A DNA stretch of 64,000 bases from Onstottus_B arcticum (GTDB taxonomy: Bacteria; Acidobacteriota; Blastocatellia; UBA7656): NCBI GenBank assembly GCA_038040485.1, contig JBBPIE010000021.1:1-64000 (forward strand), written 5' to 3'. Of this stretch, positions 33,467 to 41,327 are shown in pieces. Position numbers and translations under genes: made by a program. Below the pieces are notes generated by a model that searched no databases, was not told where the DNA came from, and was given only the letters and a program-made list of their open reading frames with translations. Position 1 is the stretch's first letter. Every line of letters starts with the position of its first letter.

Positions 33467-33880
33467 ATGCCTGAAGAACGAATTAGAGTGCTGCTCGCGA
33501 AACCTGGCCTCGACGGGCACGACCGCGGCGTCAAAGTCATCGCGCGCGCGCTTCGAGACGCCGGGATGGAAGTCATCTACACCGGGCTCCGTCAGACTCC
33601 CGAGATGGTAGTGAGTGCCGCCGTTCAGGAAGACGTCGACGCGATCGGTTTGTCGATCTTGTCCGGCGCGCATATGACACTCTTCCCTCGGGTCGTTGAC
33701 CTGGCACGGGAAGCAGGGCTGACTGACGTAATCGTCTTCGGCGGCGGTATCATCCCCGATGAAGACGTGCCGCGCTTGAAAGAACTCGGGGTGAGCGCGG
33801 TCTTCACCCCGGGCACCAGAATGGACGAGATCATCGAATTCATCCGCAAGAACTCGCGCAGCGCCGCGCAACCAGCGTAG
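33467..33880 (+). CDS. mcmA2: methylmalonyl-CoA mutase, cobalamin-binding subunit
   Basis: A 137-residue B12-binding domain: RVLLAKPGLDGHDRGVKVIA contains the DxHxxG motif whose His is the lower axial cobalt ligand; GLSILSGAHM and VIVFGGGIIPDEDVPRL are the other B12-contact loops (SxL and GG). It pairs with the catalytic subunit at 31281-32960 to form the two-chain mutase seen in archaea and some bacteria. It is the last gene of the operon. Neither meaB/argK chaperone nor epimerase is present in the window. Confidence 0.95.
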   Translation: MPEERIRVLLAKPGLDGHDRGVKVIARALRDAGMEVIYTGLRQTPEMVVSAAVQEDVDAIGLSILSGAHMTLFPRVVDLAREAGLTDVIVFGGGIIPDEDVPRLKELGVSAVFTPGTRMDEIIEFIRKNSRSAAQPA

Positions 33881-34062
33881 GCAACTCCTTACTACAACGA
33901 ACAGTTTCCTTTGCCAACAATTCCATTCTCTAACTTGTCGCCCTGGCTGATACCTCCCGGACGCTTGTGTTTCACTGAATACCAATCCGTCTCCCGCTGT
34001 CATATATTTCATCTGGCTGGCCGACTAATACCTGGACAAAGAAAGTGAAGGGCCGCTAGCGA

Positions 34063-34617
34063 GTGGACGGGGCTGAACTTCGAAGCGAACTGGAGAAGCA
34101 CCACCGTGAAAGCTACGGCTGGGCGCTTTCCTGTTGTCATCGGAACCCGGCGGAAGCGGAGAACATCTTGCAGACGGCCTATCTCAAAGTGCTGGATGGC
34201 AAAGCGCGATTCCAGGGTAAGTCTTCATTCAAGACCTGGCTCTTTTCGGTAATTCGCTTGACGGCGATCGACCATCGCCGGCGCGAGTTGCTAGGAAGGC
34301 TTCGACTGGTCAGGCACGAAGAGACCCAGGTCCGCGTTGGAAGCAGCTTCGAGGACGCGGTATACAGGTCGGAGCTTCAGACCATGTTTCAGCAAGCAAT
34401 TGGCGCACTGCCGCGCAGGCAGCAAGAGGTTCTCCAACTGGTCTTCTATCATGATCTGAGCCTCGCGGAGGCCGCAGAAATCATGGGAGTCGGACTGGGT
34501 TCCGCGCGAACGCATTACGACCGTGGAAAGAAACAGCTTCGTCAATCGATGGCTGGATCGGGCATCGGCAATGAATCAGAAATCGGAAGAAGAGACCATC
34601 AAGCGCTTGTTCCGTGA
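34063..34617 (+). CDS. ECF RNA polymerase sigma factor (second)
   Basis: A 184-residue ECF sigma factor. Region 2: SCCHRNPAEAENILQTAYLK and FKTWLFSVIRLTAIDHRRR; region 4: ALPRRQQEVLQLVFYHDLSL and AEAAEIMGVGLGSARTHYDR. It starts at a GTG (34063). It is the first gene of a sigma / anti-sigma / CpxP-like triad; the next gene begins 46 nt inside its end. It would redirect RNA polymerase to an envelope-stress regulon. The stimulus is not deducible, but the neighbours suggest an envelope or metal signal. Confidence 0.9.
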   Translation: MDGAELRSELEKHHRESYGWALSCCHRNPAEAENILQTAYLKVLDGKARFQGKSSFKTWLFSVIRLTAIDHRRRELLGRLRLVRHEETQVRVGSSFEDAVYRSELQTMFQQAIGALPRRQQEVLQLVFYHDLSLAEAAEIMGVGLGSARTHYDRGKKQLRQSMAGSGIGNESEIGRRDHQALVP

Positions 34618-35077
34618 GACACGGCAGGCGGATAGCACCTTCGCGCCGGACTTCGCGGCGACAATTGAAGCGGCGCGTTCGCGAAGACGAGAAGTTCGCC
34701 CTCGCCGCATGGCCTTGCGCCCGGCGGTCGTCACGATCTCGCTTGTGCTGCTCGCAGCGTTCGCGGTTGTGGTGCTCATTCGTTCGGCTACAGGTCCCTC
34801 GGCGCCGGTCGCGAGTGAGCCGTCCTCGTCAGTTGTCAAACCCTCGGCGGTTCTTGCCGGTGTAAAACCGCCAACGGTAAACACGCCGGTAAGGCCTGCT
34901 TCGCCGATTCGCCCACGACGGACCTTGCCCGGACGCGCGACGACGCTGATCTCACAATGGAGGTCGCCGACCGATTTCCTGCTGAACACGCCGGGGAATG
35001 AGTTGCTCAAAACCCTTCCCAGAATCGGCGATTCATCGATCGACATAAGAATGAATATCGTGGATAGGAAGAATTAG
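34571..35077 (+). CDS. putative membrane anti-sigma factor
   Basis: A 168-residue protein: a cytosolic N-terminus (MNQKSEEETIKRLFRETRQA) followed by one membrane helix (AVVTISLVLLAAFAVVVLIR, residues about 60-80) and a Pro/Ser-rich periplasmic part ending SPTDFLLNTPGNELLKTLPR. There is no zinc finger. The layout, coupling to the sigma gene by overlap and topology match non-ZAS anti-sigma factors of the CnrY/RseA kind. The short N-terminal segment would mask the sigma factor, and the periplasmic tail would receive the signal. Assigned by context, moderate confidence. Confidence 0.7.
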   Translation: MNQKSEEETIKRLFRETRQADSTFAPDFAATIEAARSRRREVRPRRMALRPAVVTISLVLLAAFAVVVLIRSATGPSAPVASEPSSSVVKPSAVLAGVKPPTVNTPVRPASPIRPRRTLPGRATTLISQWRSPTDFLLNTPGNELLKTLPRIGDSSIDIRMNIVDRKN

Positions 35078-35089
35078 ACTGGAGGAATC

Positions 35090-35530
35090 ATGAAACTCAA
35101 GGCTCTAGGCATTTTCGGCTTGCTGCTGTTGGCAGTTGTTCTCGGTGCGGCGCAGCAACCAGCGGGGCAGCAACCAAACGATCCGATCGGAGACAACTTC
35201 TTTCCGCCCGAACTTGTGATGCAGCATCAACAGGCAATTGGGCTGACCGAAGAGCAAAAAGAGTTCTTCAAATCCGAGTTCAGAAAAGCGCAAACCCGGT
35301 TCACTGAAATGCAGTGGCAACTGCAGGACGAAGCAGAAAAGATGGCCGGTCTGGTCAAACAGGAACCGACAAACGAGCAACTCGTCCTGTCTCAACTCGA
35401 CAAGGTGCTTGCAGCAGAGCGTGAGATCAAGCGGCTTCAGCTAACGCTTGTTATCCAAATCAAAAACAAGCTGACAACCGAGCAGCGAGCGCGGCTAATG
35501 GAAATCCGAAGCAAGACCCGCGAGAAGTGA
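35090..35530 (+). CDS. exported Spy/CpxP-like periplasmic sensor
   Basis: A 146-residue protein with a signal peptide (MKLKALGIFGLLLLAVVLGA) and a four-helix CpxP/Spy/ZraP-type body: IGLTEEQKEFFKSEFRKAQT and KLTTEQRARLMEIRSKTRE, the two LTxxQ-like motifs, separated by long amphipathic helices. ATG 35090 follows ACTGGAGGAATC. In the Cnr system a periplasmic CpxP-like protein (CnrX) works with CnrY and sigma CnrH; this triad has the same gene order by type. A metal- or misfolding-sensing role is therefore plausible. It is followed by the palindrome cluster at 35599. Confidence 0.8.
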   Translation: MKLKALGIFGLLLLAVVLGAAQQPAGQQPNDPIGDNFFPPELVMQHQQAIGLTEEQKEFFKSEFRKAQTRFTEMQWQLQDEAEKMAGLVKQEPTNEQLVLSQLDKVLAAEREIKRLQLTLVIQIKNKLTTEQRARLMEIRSKTREK

Positions 35531-35598
35531 TGTCGCTTCAAGCAAGACGTGCGCGGCCTTGAGGAGTGTCGATAATCCCACCAACTTTAAGGGGATGG

Positions 35599-35804
35599 TC
35601 ACTCCGTAGGAGTGAAATGTTTATAGAAGACGTCGTGTCTGGAGTGCTCACTCCGTAGGAGTGAAATGTCATCAATTGCGACAGGAGACTTCACCACATC
35701 AGGCGCCAATCCGACATACAACTCCTGACGGAGTTGGATTGTTGTTAGAGGAGTCAGTAGTGGGCGGCGTCGCTGTCTATAAACATTCCACTCCTACGGA
35801 GTGG
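35599..35804. repeat. palindrome cluster around CACTCCTACGGAGTG
   Basis: The complement of 35599-35627 reads CTATAAACATT then TCACTCCTACGGAGTGA; 35648-35670 repeats the palindrome with ATGTC; 35776-35804 reads CTATAAACATTCCACTCC and TACGGAGTGG on the plus strand. A variant, CAACTCCTGACGGAGTTG, sits at 35720-35737. The elements have a constant head and an imperfect stem, in both orientations, in the 375-nt gap between the sigma operon and the convergent M28 gene. No gene is present in this gap. Confidence 0.8.
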
Positions 35805-35905
35805 CCCGTCACCTCCGGGGTTGGGATTGTACCTGAATACCGCTTTGTCATCGACTTCCTGGGAAATTTCCAACGCCCTTCGCAGATGAGTGAACTCGTG
35901 CGTGC

Positions 35906-37354
35906 TCACCTGGTTCGCGGCGCAAGCACGTAAGCCGACACGGGACTTTCGTGACCTTCGCGGTCTACCGCTTTAACCCCGAATACAAGCTGATCGATCG
36001 AAGTGTTCTTTAGTGTGAACTCCTGCACGTTGCCGGCCCAGATTTCACGTTCCCAATCCGGCGCCGTCGTCGATCGCATCACGATGACAAAGCCCGCGAG
36101 ATCGGGCTCGGGGTTGGGTTGCTCCCATCGCAGTACCGCGTCGTAGCCGTCTCCTCGGCTCAACCCGGGGCCGGTCGGCCGACGGCGCTGGGCTGGAACT
36201 TCGTCCTCGCCCGGTGTTGAAAGTGCAGCCGGAACGGCCGGCTGCGTGCCCGCAGCCCCGCTGCTAGCCGGTGGCGCGGGGCGGGAAACGATCGGAGAAC
36301 GCGGCGCAAGCGCCATCGCCGCTGCGGCCGCTATGTTGACCCGCGTCACCTTTGCTGTGTAGGCAGGCGAGGTGTTGGCAAAAGTATCAGTCGTCGTGTG
36401 CTGATTGGCGAAGTTCTCATTCGGCGTTGTCACGCGCACCGCAGCGTAGCCCTCCTGGTTGAAAGATGTGTGATCGCCGCCGCGGCCGAAGCGGTCGTAG
36501 CGAAAGATCATGTCAACCGTCATCTCAGGGAAGTAACGCTCGCCGATCTTCTTCACAAAGCGCGCGATTTGTCTCGACGACGAATCGTTTGGTTCTTCCG
36601 AATAGACGAGCACGCGGCGATTGTCGATTACACCGTTGCCGCTGACCTCGCTGCCGATGATGTCATTGTTTAAGACCGCCTGAATGGTTTGAGACTTTTC
36701 CTTGAGCAGTTTTGCCATCGCTCGTGACCCGACCAGACCGTGCTCTTCGCCGGCGAAGGCTACGAAGACCAGAGTCGCGTCGAACTGGTACTGGCTGAGC
36801 ACTCGCGCGCATTCCATCGCGCAAGCCGTCCCGCTTCCATCGTCGGTCACTCCCGGCGCGCTGAGTTCGGCTGCCTTCGCCGGATCGTTCCGAAGCTCAG
36901 CCGGCACTCGCAAGTTCAACGAGTCATAGTGGCCGGTGATCATAATCCAGCGGTCGGCGGCTTGCGGCATTTTGCCCGGCAACACAGCGACGACGTTTCG
37001 CAACTCGACGTCTTTGTAGACACGCCGGTCTTTCGGAATCATGTGTGTATCGAAGCTGACTTGCAGACGCGGGCTGTAGCTCTTGAATTGATCGAAGATC
37101 CATTGCCGCGCGACGCCGATCCCGCGATTCGGCTGCGCAGGATCGGAGAGCGTGTTGCGCGTCTCGAAGCTCTCGAGTTTCTTCAATATCTCGATGATTC
37201 GATCAACCGAGACTTCTGAGACGATCTTTTGAATCTTCGGGTCGAGGCGCTGAGAAGGCATCGGCTGCGCTCCGTCTTGCCCGACAACGCCCCCCGCCAT
37301 TAGAAGAACCAACGAGATCATTGTCGCGCCCAAGAATAACCGCTTCAGTATCAT
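35906..37354 (-). CDS. exported M28 family metallopeptidase
   Basis: A 482-residue protein with a signal peptide (LFLGATMISLVLLMAGGVVG). M28 zinc ligands are seen in order: WIMITGHYDS (His), PGVTDDGSGTACAM (bridging Asp), VAFAGEEHGLVGS (Glu-Glu catalytic/ligand), LNNDIIGSE (Asp) and ANQHTTTDTF (His). The C-terminal 110 residues, after an Ala/Pro-rich linker, form a fibronectin-like domain (VLRWEQPNPEPDLAGFVIVM). It is a secreted aminopeptidase, probably peptide scavenging. It precedes the D-aminoacylase unit on the same strand but is separated by an inverted repeat. Confidence 0.92.
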   Translation of the reverse strand: MILKRLFLGATMISLVLLMAGGVVGQDGAQPMPSQRLDPKIQKIVSEVSVDRIIEILKKLESFETRNTLSDPAQPNRGIGVARQWIFDQFKSYSPRLQVSFDTHMIPKDRRVYKDVELRNVVAVLPGKMPQAADRWIMITGHYDSLNLRVPAELRNDPAKAAELSAPGVTDDGSGTACAMECARVLSQYQFDATLVFVAFAGEEHGLVGSRAMAKLLKEKSQTIQAVLNNDIIGSEVSGNGVIDNRRVLVYSEEPNDSSSRQIARFVKKIGERYFPEMTVDMIFRYDRFGRGGDHTSFNQEGYAAVRVTTPNENFANQHTTTDTFANTSPAYTAKVTRVNIAAAAAMALAPRSPIVSRPAPPASSGAAGTQPAVPAALSTPGEDEVPAQRRRPTGPGLSRGDGYDAVLRWEQPNPEPDLAGFVIVMRSTTAPDWEREIWAGNVQEFTLKNTSIDQLVFGVKAVDREGHESPVSAYVLAPRTR

Positions 37355-37370
37355 TGACCCTCCTGTTTTA

Positions 37371-37470
37371 TCTGCGCAAACCTCTGCGTATCTGTGTCTC
37401 TGTGGTTAGATAGCATTGAAACCTGCTAACCACAGAGACACAGAGACGCAGAGGCGGACGCAGAGAAGAC
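37371..37470. repeat. inverted repeat, AACCGCAGAGACGCAGAG family
   Basis: CCTCTGCGTATCTGTGTCTC TGTGGTTAG faces CTAACCACAGAGACACAGAG ACGCAGAGG across a loop of about 15 nt, a nearly perfect match. It lies between the M28 gene and the D-aminoacylase gene. Confidence 0.92.
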
Positions 37471-37477
37471 TAGAATC

Positions 37478-39016
37478 CTAAGAACCTTTACGAATCGCCG
37501 CTCCAGGCAAGCGGCCGCTTGTTTTGCCGTTCGCCCACACTACCTCGCCGTTTACGAACACGCGAGAGACGCCTTCGGAAATCAGTTCGGGCTCTTTGAA
37601 CGTTGACCGATCAATGATGCGTTGTGGATCAAATATCACCAGATCGGCTTTCATCCCTTCACGAATCATCCCGCGATCCTTGAGCCCCAACCTCGCCGCG
37701 GGCATCGAAGTCATCTTGCGCACCGCTTCTTCGAGCGAAAACCAGTGCTGCTCTCTCGCGAACCTTCCTAACACTTTTGTGAAAGAGCCCGCGCCGCGAG
37801 GGTGACGCGAGCCGACTCCACCATCGCTCGCGACCATGACCCACGGCTGTTGATAGAAGGTTTTGATGTCGGCTTCGGTCATCGAGCGGCAGACGATGCT
37901 CGCGCCCTTGTCCCTCACGATAAGCATATAAGCCTCGACCGGTGTGATCCCTTTCTCTCTTGCCACCTCTTCAAGCGTCTTGCCTTCGAAGTCGCGGTGT
38001 GCGGCGCAACTGGCGATCAAAATATTCGCTGCGCCGCCAACGTCGTCCAACCCTTGCTTGACCGCTACCGGATCGTCGTGACGCCGGCTTGGAATCAGAA
38101 CCGTGATCGTCGAATGCCACGCGTCGTAAGGGTAGCAGTCGGCCGTCACGTCTATGCCGGCGTGTCGAGCTTCGTCGATCATCGCCACAGCTTTTCCGGC
38201 CTGGCCCCACACGCTGACCGTCCCAACTTTGATATGCGAGATCTGAACGGGAATGCGCGCCTCGCGACCGATACGAATAGCCTCCTCGAAAGCTTTCATC
38301 ACCTCGTCAGCTTCGTCGCGAACGTGACTCATGTAGATGCCGCCGTGTCTGGCAGCTACTTTCGCCAACTCGATCACTTCTTCGGTCGTGCTCTTCAAGC
38401 CGACGTCGTACTCCAATCCAGTTGAAAGCCCGGCCGCGCCTTCGTTCATTCCCTGCTCGACGAGCTTTGCCATCTCGGCGATCTCTTTCTGAGTAGCCGC
38501 GCGATTCCAGTCATTGCCCATCACACGCTCGCGCACGGTCGCGTGTCCAACGAACGCGAGCACGTTCACGGCAACTCGTTGCTGCGTGAGCTTGGTGAAA
38601 TAACCAGCGAGCGGCCACGGCGACTGTCCATCGGCGCCTACTGCAAGCGTGGTGATGCCTTGCGAGACCTGAGTCGCGGCCGTTGGTTCGCGGAACAACC
38701 CTTCAGTCGAGTGATTGTGAATATCGATAAACCCTGGAGCGAGGACCATCCCGGAAGCGTCGATCACTTCCTCACCGCGTTTCGGCTTGAAGCGGCCGAT
38801 CCTGGCGATTCGATCGCCTTCAATTCGCACGCTTGCTCGAAATCCCGGCCGCCCGGTTCCGTCTATGATCGTGGCGCCGACGATTACAACTGATTTCGAT
38901 TGAGCGCCGGCAGCTTGGCGACAATCGGCCGGATACAACAACGCGCACAGGAATGCGGCAATGACCGACAATGTTTTTGCGAGACAAACGGCGGTTGGGT
39001 TCACGCGATGGCTCAT
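37478..39016 (-). CDS. exported N-acyl-D-amino-acid deacylase
   Basis: A 512-residue amidohydrolase with a signal peptide (AKTLSVIAAFLCALLYPADC). Motifs of D-aminoacylase: VLAPGFIDIHNHSTEGLF (HxH-type metal motif as HNH), TTLAVGADGQSPWPLAGYF, AAGLSTGLEYD, GIYMSHVRDEADEV (His and carboxylated-Lys region), VQISHIKVG and VMVASDGGVGSRHPRGAGSF (Asp). It releases D-amino acids from acylated forms, useful in cell-wall recycling. Its ATG overlaps the stop of the enoyl-CoA hydratase gene (ATGA). Predicted periplasmic. Confidence 0.88.
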   Translation of the reverse strand: MSHRVNPTAVCLAKTLSVIAAFLCALLYPADCRQAAGAQSKSVVIVGATIIDGTGRPGFRASVRIEGDRIARIGRFKPKRGEEVIDASGMVLAPGFIDIHNHSTEGLFREPTAATQVSQGITTLAVGADGQSPWPLAGYFTKLTQQRVAVNVLAFVGHATVRERVMGNDWNRAATQKEIAEMAKLVEQGMNEGAAGLSTGLEYDVGLKSTTEEVIELAKVAARHGGIYMSHVRDEADEVMKAFEEAIRIGREARIPVQISHIKVGTVSVWGQAGKAVAMIDEARHAGIDVTADCYPYDAWHSTITVLIPSRRHDDPVAVKQGLDDVGGAANILIASCAAHRDFEGKTLEEVAREKGITPVEAYMLIVRDKGASIVCRSMTEADIKTFYQQPWVMVASDGGVGSRHPRGAGSFTKVLGRFAREQHWFSLEEAVRKMTSMPAARLGLKDRGMIREGMKADLVIFDPQRIIDRSTFKEPELISEGVSRVFVNGEVVWANGKTSGRLPGAAIRKGS

Positions 39017-39777
39017 TTCTTCAAGAACCGTTCCACGCCGCGCTTGCAGTCTTCGGTCATCCGCGTGATCGCATTCAACTGAACGCCTGCTTCCAGCGCG
39101 GCTTCAAAGCTCATCGCGTCCATGTGGTAAAGCAGATTCTTGGCCAGGCTCACAGCAGAAGCAGACTTGGCCGCAAATTCGTTCACATAAGCCGCGACCT
39201 GGGCGTCGAAATCGTCGTCGGTGAACACTCGATTAACCAGTCCGATCTCGAGGGCAGCGCGAGCGCCGATCACTTCGCCGCGCGTGATCAGCTCGAAGGC
39301 GCGTTTCTCGGAGAGGTTGCGCCTTAAGATGACCATCACCATAGCCGGGATAAAACCGATGTTCACTTCCGGGTAGCCGAACTGCGCCGACTCGGAAGCG
39401 AGCACGATGTCGCAGGCGGTCGCGACTCCGCATCCGCCCGCAAGCGCACGCCCGCGAACCGCCGCGATGATTGGCCGCGGATGTCGCCGCATCGCTATGA
39501 ACATCTCCGCGAAGTTGCGCGCGTCGGCGACGTTCTCAGTCACCGAGGCTTCGCTGATCTTGCGAAGCGCCGCTAGGTCCGCACCGGAGGAGAAGTCCTT
39601 CCCCGCGCCGCTCACCACGACGACTCGCACACTTGCGTCGCGCGCGGCTTGATCAAGCGCGTCCTTCATCTCGTTTATGATTTCGCCATCGAGGGCGTTC
39701 CGCTTGTCCGGGCGGTTGAGCGTTATCCGCGCGACCGCCTGTTCAACTGAATAGAGTATCTTTTGATAATCAGGCAT
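39013..39777 (-). CDS. enoyl-CoA hydratase/isomerase family protein
   Basis: A 254-residue crotonase: ITLNRPDKRNALDGEIINEM, VVVVSGAGKDFSSGADLAAL (oxyanion hole, GKDFSSGAD), IIAAVRGRALAGGCGVATAC, ESAQFGYPEVNIGFIPA and C-terminal KNLLYHMDAMSFEAALEAGV. Of the two catalytic Glu, the one in the YPEVNIG loop is present; the other is not seen (GGCGVATAC), as in methylglutaconyl-CoA hydratase-type members. It could hydrate or isomerise a branched enoyl-CoA, possibly linked to the AtuA and mutase genes nearby, but the exact substrate is open. Its stop overlaps the D-aminoacylase start. Confidence 0.88.
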   Translation of the reverse strand: MPDYQKILYSVEQAVARITLNRPDKRNALDGEIINEMKDALDQAARDASVRVVVVSGAGKDFSSGADLAALRKISEASVTENVADARNFAEMFIAMRRHPRPIIAAVRGRALAGGCGVATACDIVLASESAQFGYPEVNIGFIPAMVMVILRRNLSEKRAFELITRGEVIGARAALEIGLVNRVFTDDDFDAQVAAYVNEFAAKSASAVSLAKNLLYHMDAMSFEAALEAGVQLNAITRMTEDCKRGVERFLKK

Positions 39778-39899
39778 GACCGCGGGCAGCTTAACAAACG
39801 CTTGCTTTGGCTTTCAAGACGGAGGTCGCGAATGATTCTGTTCAAGTCGCTTGCACGCATCACATCGCGTTCGATACAGTCGGGGCGATCGAGCAAACC

Positions 39900-40541
39900 A
39901 TGAACGCGCATCCTAAATCTATCAACACCCTTCTCTTCGATTGGGACGGAACGCTGTTCGACTCGGCAGCCACTGGGCTCGCCGCATTTCAGCGGACGTT
40001 CGACGACCTTGGCGTGTCATTCACTCACGACTTCTACAGCGAGAACTATTCACCTAATTGGTACTTGATGTACGAAGCACTGAAGCTGCCACGCGAAGAA
40101 TGGAACCGCGCCGACGAGCTGTGGATCGAGCATTACGGCGAGCAACCCGCGCGAATGGTCGAAGGCGCTTATGAGACGATCATCGAGCTCGATCGCCGAG
40201 GCTATCGGCTCGGCGTCGTTACCAGCGGCACGCAAAGGCGAGTGACTCGGGAGATCAACGAACTGGGGCTTGCTACTATTTTCCAGGCGGTGATCTGCAA
40301 CGAAAACATCGTGAACAAGAAACCGCATCCTGAAGGCTTGGAGAAAGCGATGTTCGGTTTGAAGGCCTCGCCAGAGGCGTGCGGCTACGTGGGCGACGCG
40401 CCTGAAGACATTCAGATGGGCAAGAACGCGGGAGTACTGACGGTCGCGGTTCCGAGCGCCTATCCGACAAGGAAGCACCTGCGTGCCGCCGAACCCGATC
40501 TTCACATCGAATCAATCACCGAGCTGCTGTTGCACTTCTGA
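39900..40541 (+). CDS. HAD-superfamily hydrolase (phosphoglycolate phosphatase-like)
   Basis: A 213-residue HAD phosphatase of subfamily IA: TLLFDWDGTLFDSA (motif I, DxDGT), LGVVTSGTQRRVTREIN (motif II, Ser/Thr), NKKPHPEGLEKAMFGL (motif III, Lys) and CGYVGDAPEDIQMGKNAG (motif IV, GDxxxD). A cap domain lies at about 20-90. It hydrolyses a small phosphate ester; phosphoglycolate is a guess by family. ATG 39900 is chosen for the family N-terminus; the longer frame to 39807 is not supported. It is followed by the second REP-like cluster. Confidence 0.88.
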   Translation: MNAHPKSINTLLFDWDGTLFDSAATGLAAFQRTFDDLGVSFTHDFYSENYSPNWYLMYEALKLPREEWNRADELWIEHYGEQPARMVEGAYETIIELDRRGYRLGVVTSGTQRRVTREINELGLATIFQAVICNENIVNKKPHPEGLEKAMFGLKASPEACGYVGDAPEDIQMGKNAGVLTVAVPSAYPTRKHLRAAEPDLHIESITELLLHF

Positions 40542-40612
40542 GCCCAGCTGCCGGCGATGAATCGGCCCCAGTATGTTCGTGAAAAATCGATAGCACGCAA
40601 GGTTTCGGGTGC

Positions 40613-40867
40613 AATCCCACCAACGCAGTTGGTGGATCATTCATACTCAGCCTACACGGATGACGGGACGGGGTCCCCGAATCCCACCAACGCAGTTGGT
40701 GGATCGTTCATATCCGACTGGCATTCATCGCACGGAAAGTGAATTCGAGCCGAGGGTTAGGCTGAGTATGAAGGAACCACCAACTGCGTTGGTGGGATTC
40801 AAAGAGCGCGCTGCGTCCTTCTTTGTAGGCCGAGTATCAACGATCCACCAACTGCGTTGGTGGGATT
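40613..40867. repeat. REP/BIME-like cluster: four elements with a different stem
   Basis: Two copies in one orientation (40613-40655, 40680-40720) and two in the other (40756-40799, 40825-40867). Each has the head GTAGGCYGAGTATSAA, then CGATC and the stem CCACCAACTGCGTTGGTGG, then GAT. The head aligns with that of the 18.1-kb cluster at 13 of 17 positions after GTAGGCTG, but the stem is unrelated. The last copy runs into TTTTT (40867-40871), so it could double as a terminator. Open frames here are artefacts. No gene in the 453-nt gap. Confidence 0.85.
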
Positions 40868-40933
40868 TTTCTCCATTCGCCTGCGAATACATTCATGGCT
40901 TTCTAGGCAGCCCCGCTAAACGCTTCACCCGAA

Positions 40934-40995
40934 GGCATAAAGAACACTAAGCGACAATGCCGGTTCTTCGTGGCCTTCGTGTCTTTGTGTTTAGT
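40934..40995. repeat. degenerate inverted repeat of AACCGCAGAG class
   Basis: AAGAACACTAAGCGACAATG ... TTCGTGTCTTTGTGTTTAG pairs imperfectly. It abuts the end of the small AtuA-like gene. Confidence 0.5.
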
Positions 40996-41324
40996 TACAG
41001 AACATTGTCGGGCACTTCGATCTCCATCCTCAGGAGAGCTGTACTGTAGGTCTTGCCTTGCGCATCCGTCTTGAGCGAAATGGTTCCGCCGCCGTCCAGA
41101 CTCTCGTGCAGCAGGAAGTTCAGGGCTCCGAGATTCGGCAACTCGAAGCGTTCGACCTTACCGTTGCAGATTCCCCGGAAGTGTTCCTTGACGCGCGCAG
41201 CCGTCACTTGCTCGACCAGGATCGGATAGTACTCTGGCTTGAGCGCTATCAGCCCAACGTTAGCCATGTCGCCCTTGTCACCCGAGCGCGCGTGCGCAAG
41301 CTTCAATAGTTTCACCTTTGCCAT
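40995..41324 (-). CDS. AtuA-associated small domain protein
   Basis: A 109-residue protein: LLKLAHARSGDKGDMANVGL and IALKPEY, then FELPNLGALNFLLHESLDGG and GTISLKTDAQGKTYSTALL. This matches the C-terminal ferredoxin-fold domain that accompanies AtuA (DUF1446) proteins, often fused and here separate. It starts 3 nt after the AtuA stop, so the two are co-translated and should form one enzyme complex of acyclic-terpenoid or acyl-CoA catabolism. Exact reaction unknown. ATG 41324 with GGCTTAGAAGATG context; no strong SD, consistent with translational coupling. Confidence 0.85.
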   Translation of the reverse strand: MAKVKLLKLAHARSGDKGDMANVGLIALKPEYYPILVEQVTAARVKEHFRGICNGKVERFELPNLGALNFLLHESLDGGGTISLKTDAQGKTYSTALLRMEIEVPDNVL

Positions 41325-41327
41325 CTT

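Noticed and set aside
40557..40950. two overlapping plus-strand frames
   Set aside because: They translate the REP-like elements (repeated PPTQLVD words); no gene.
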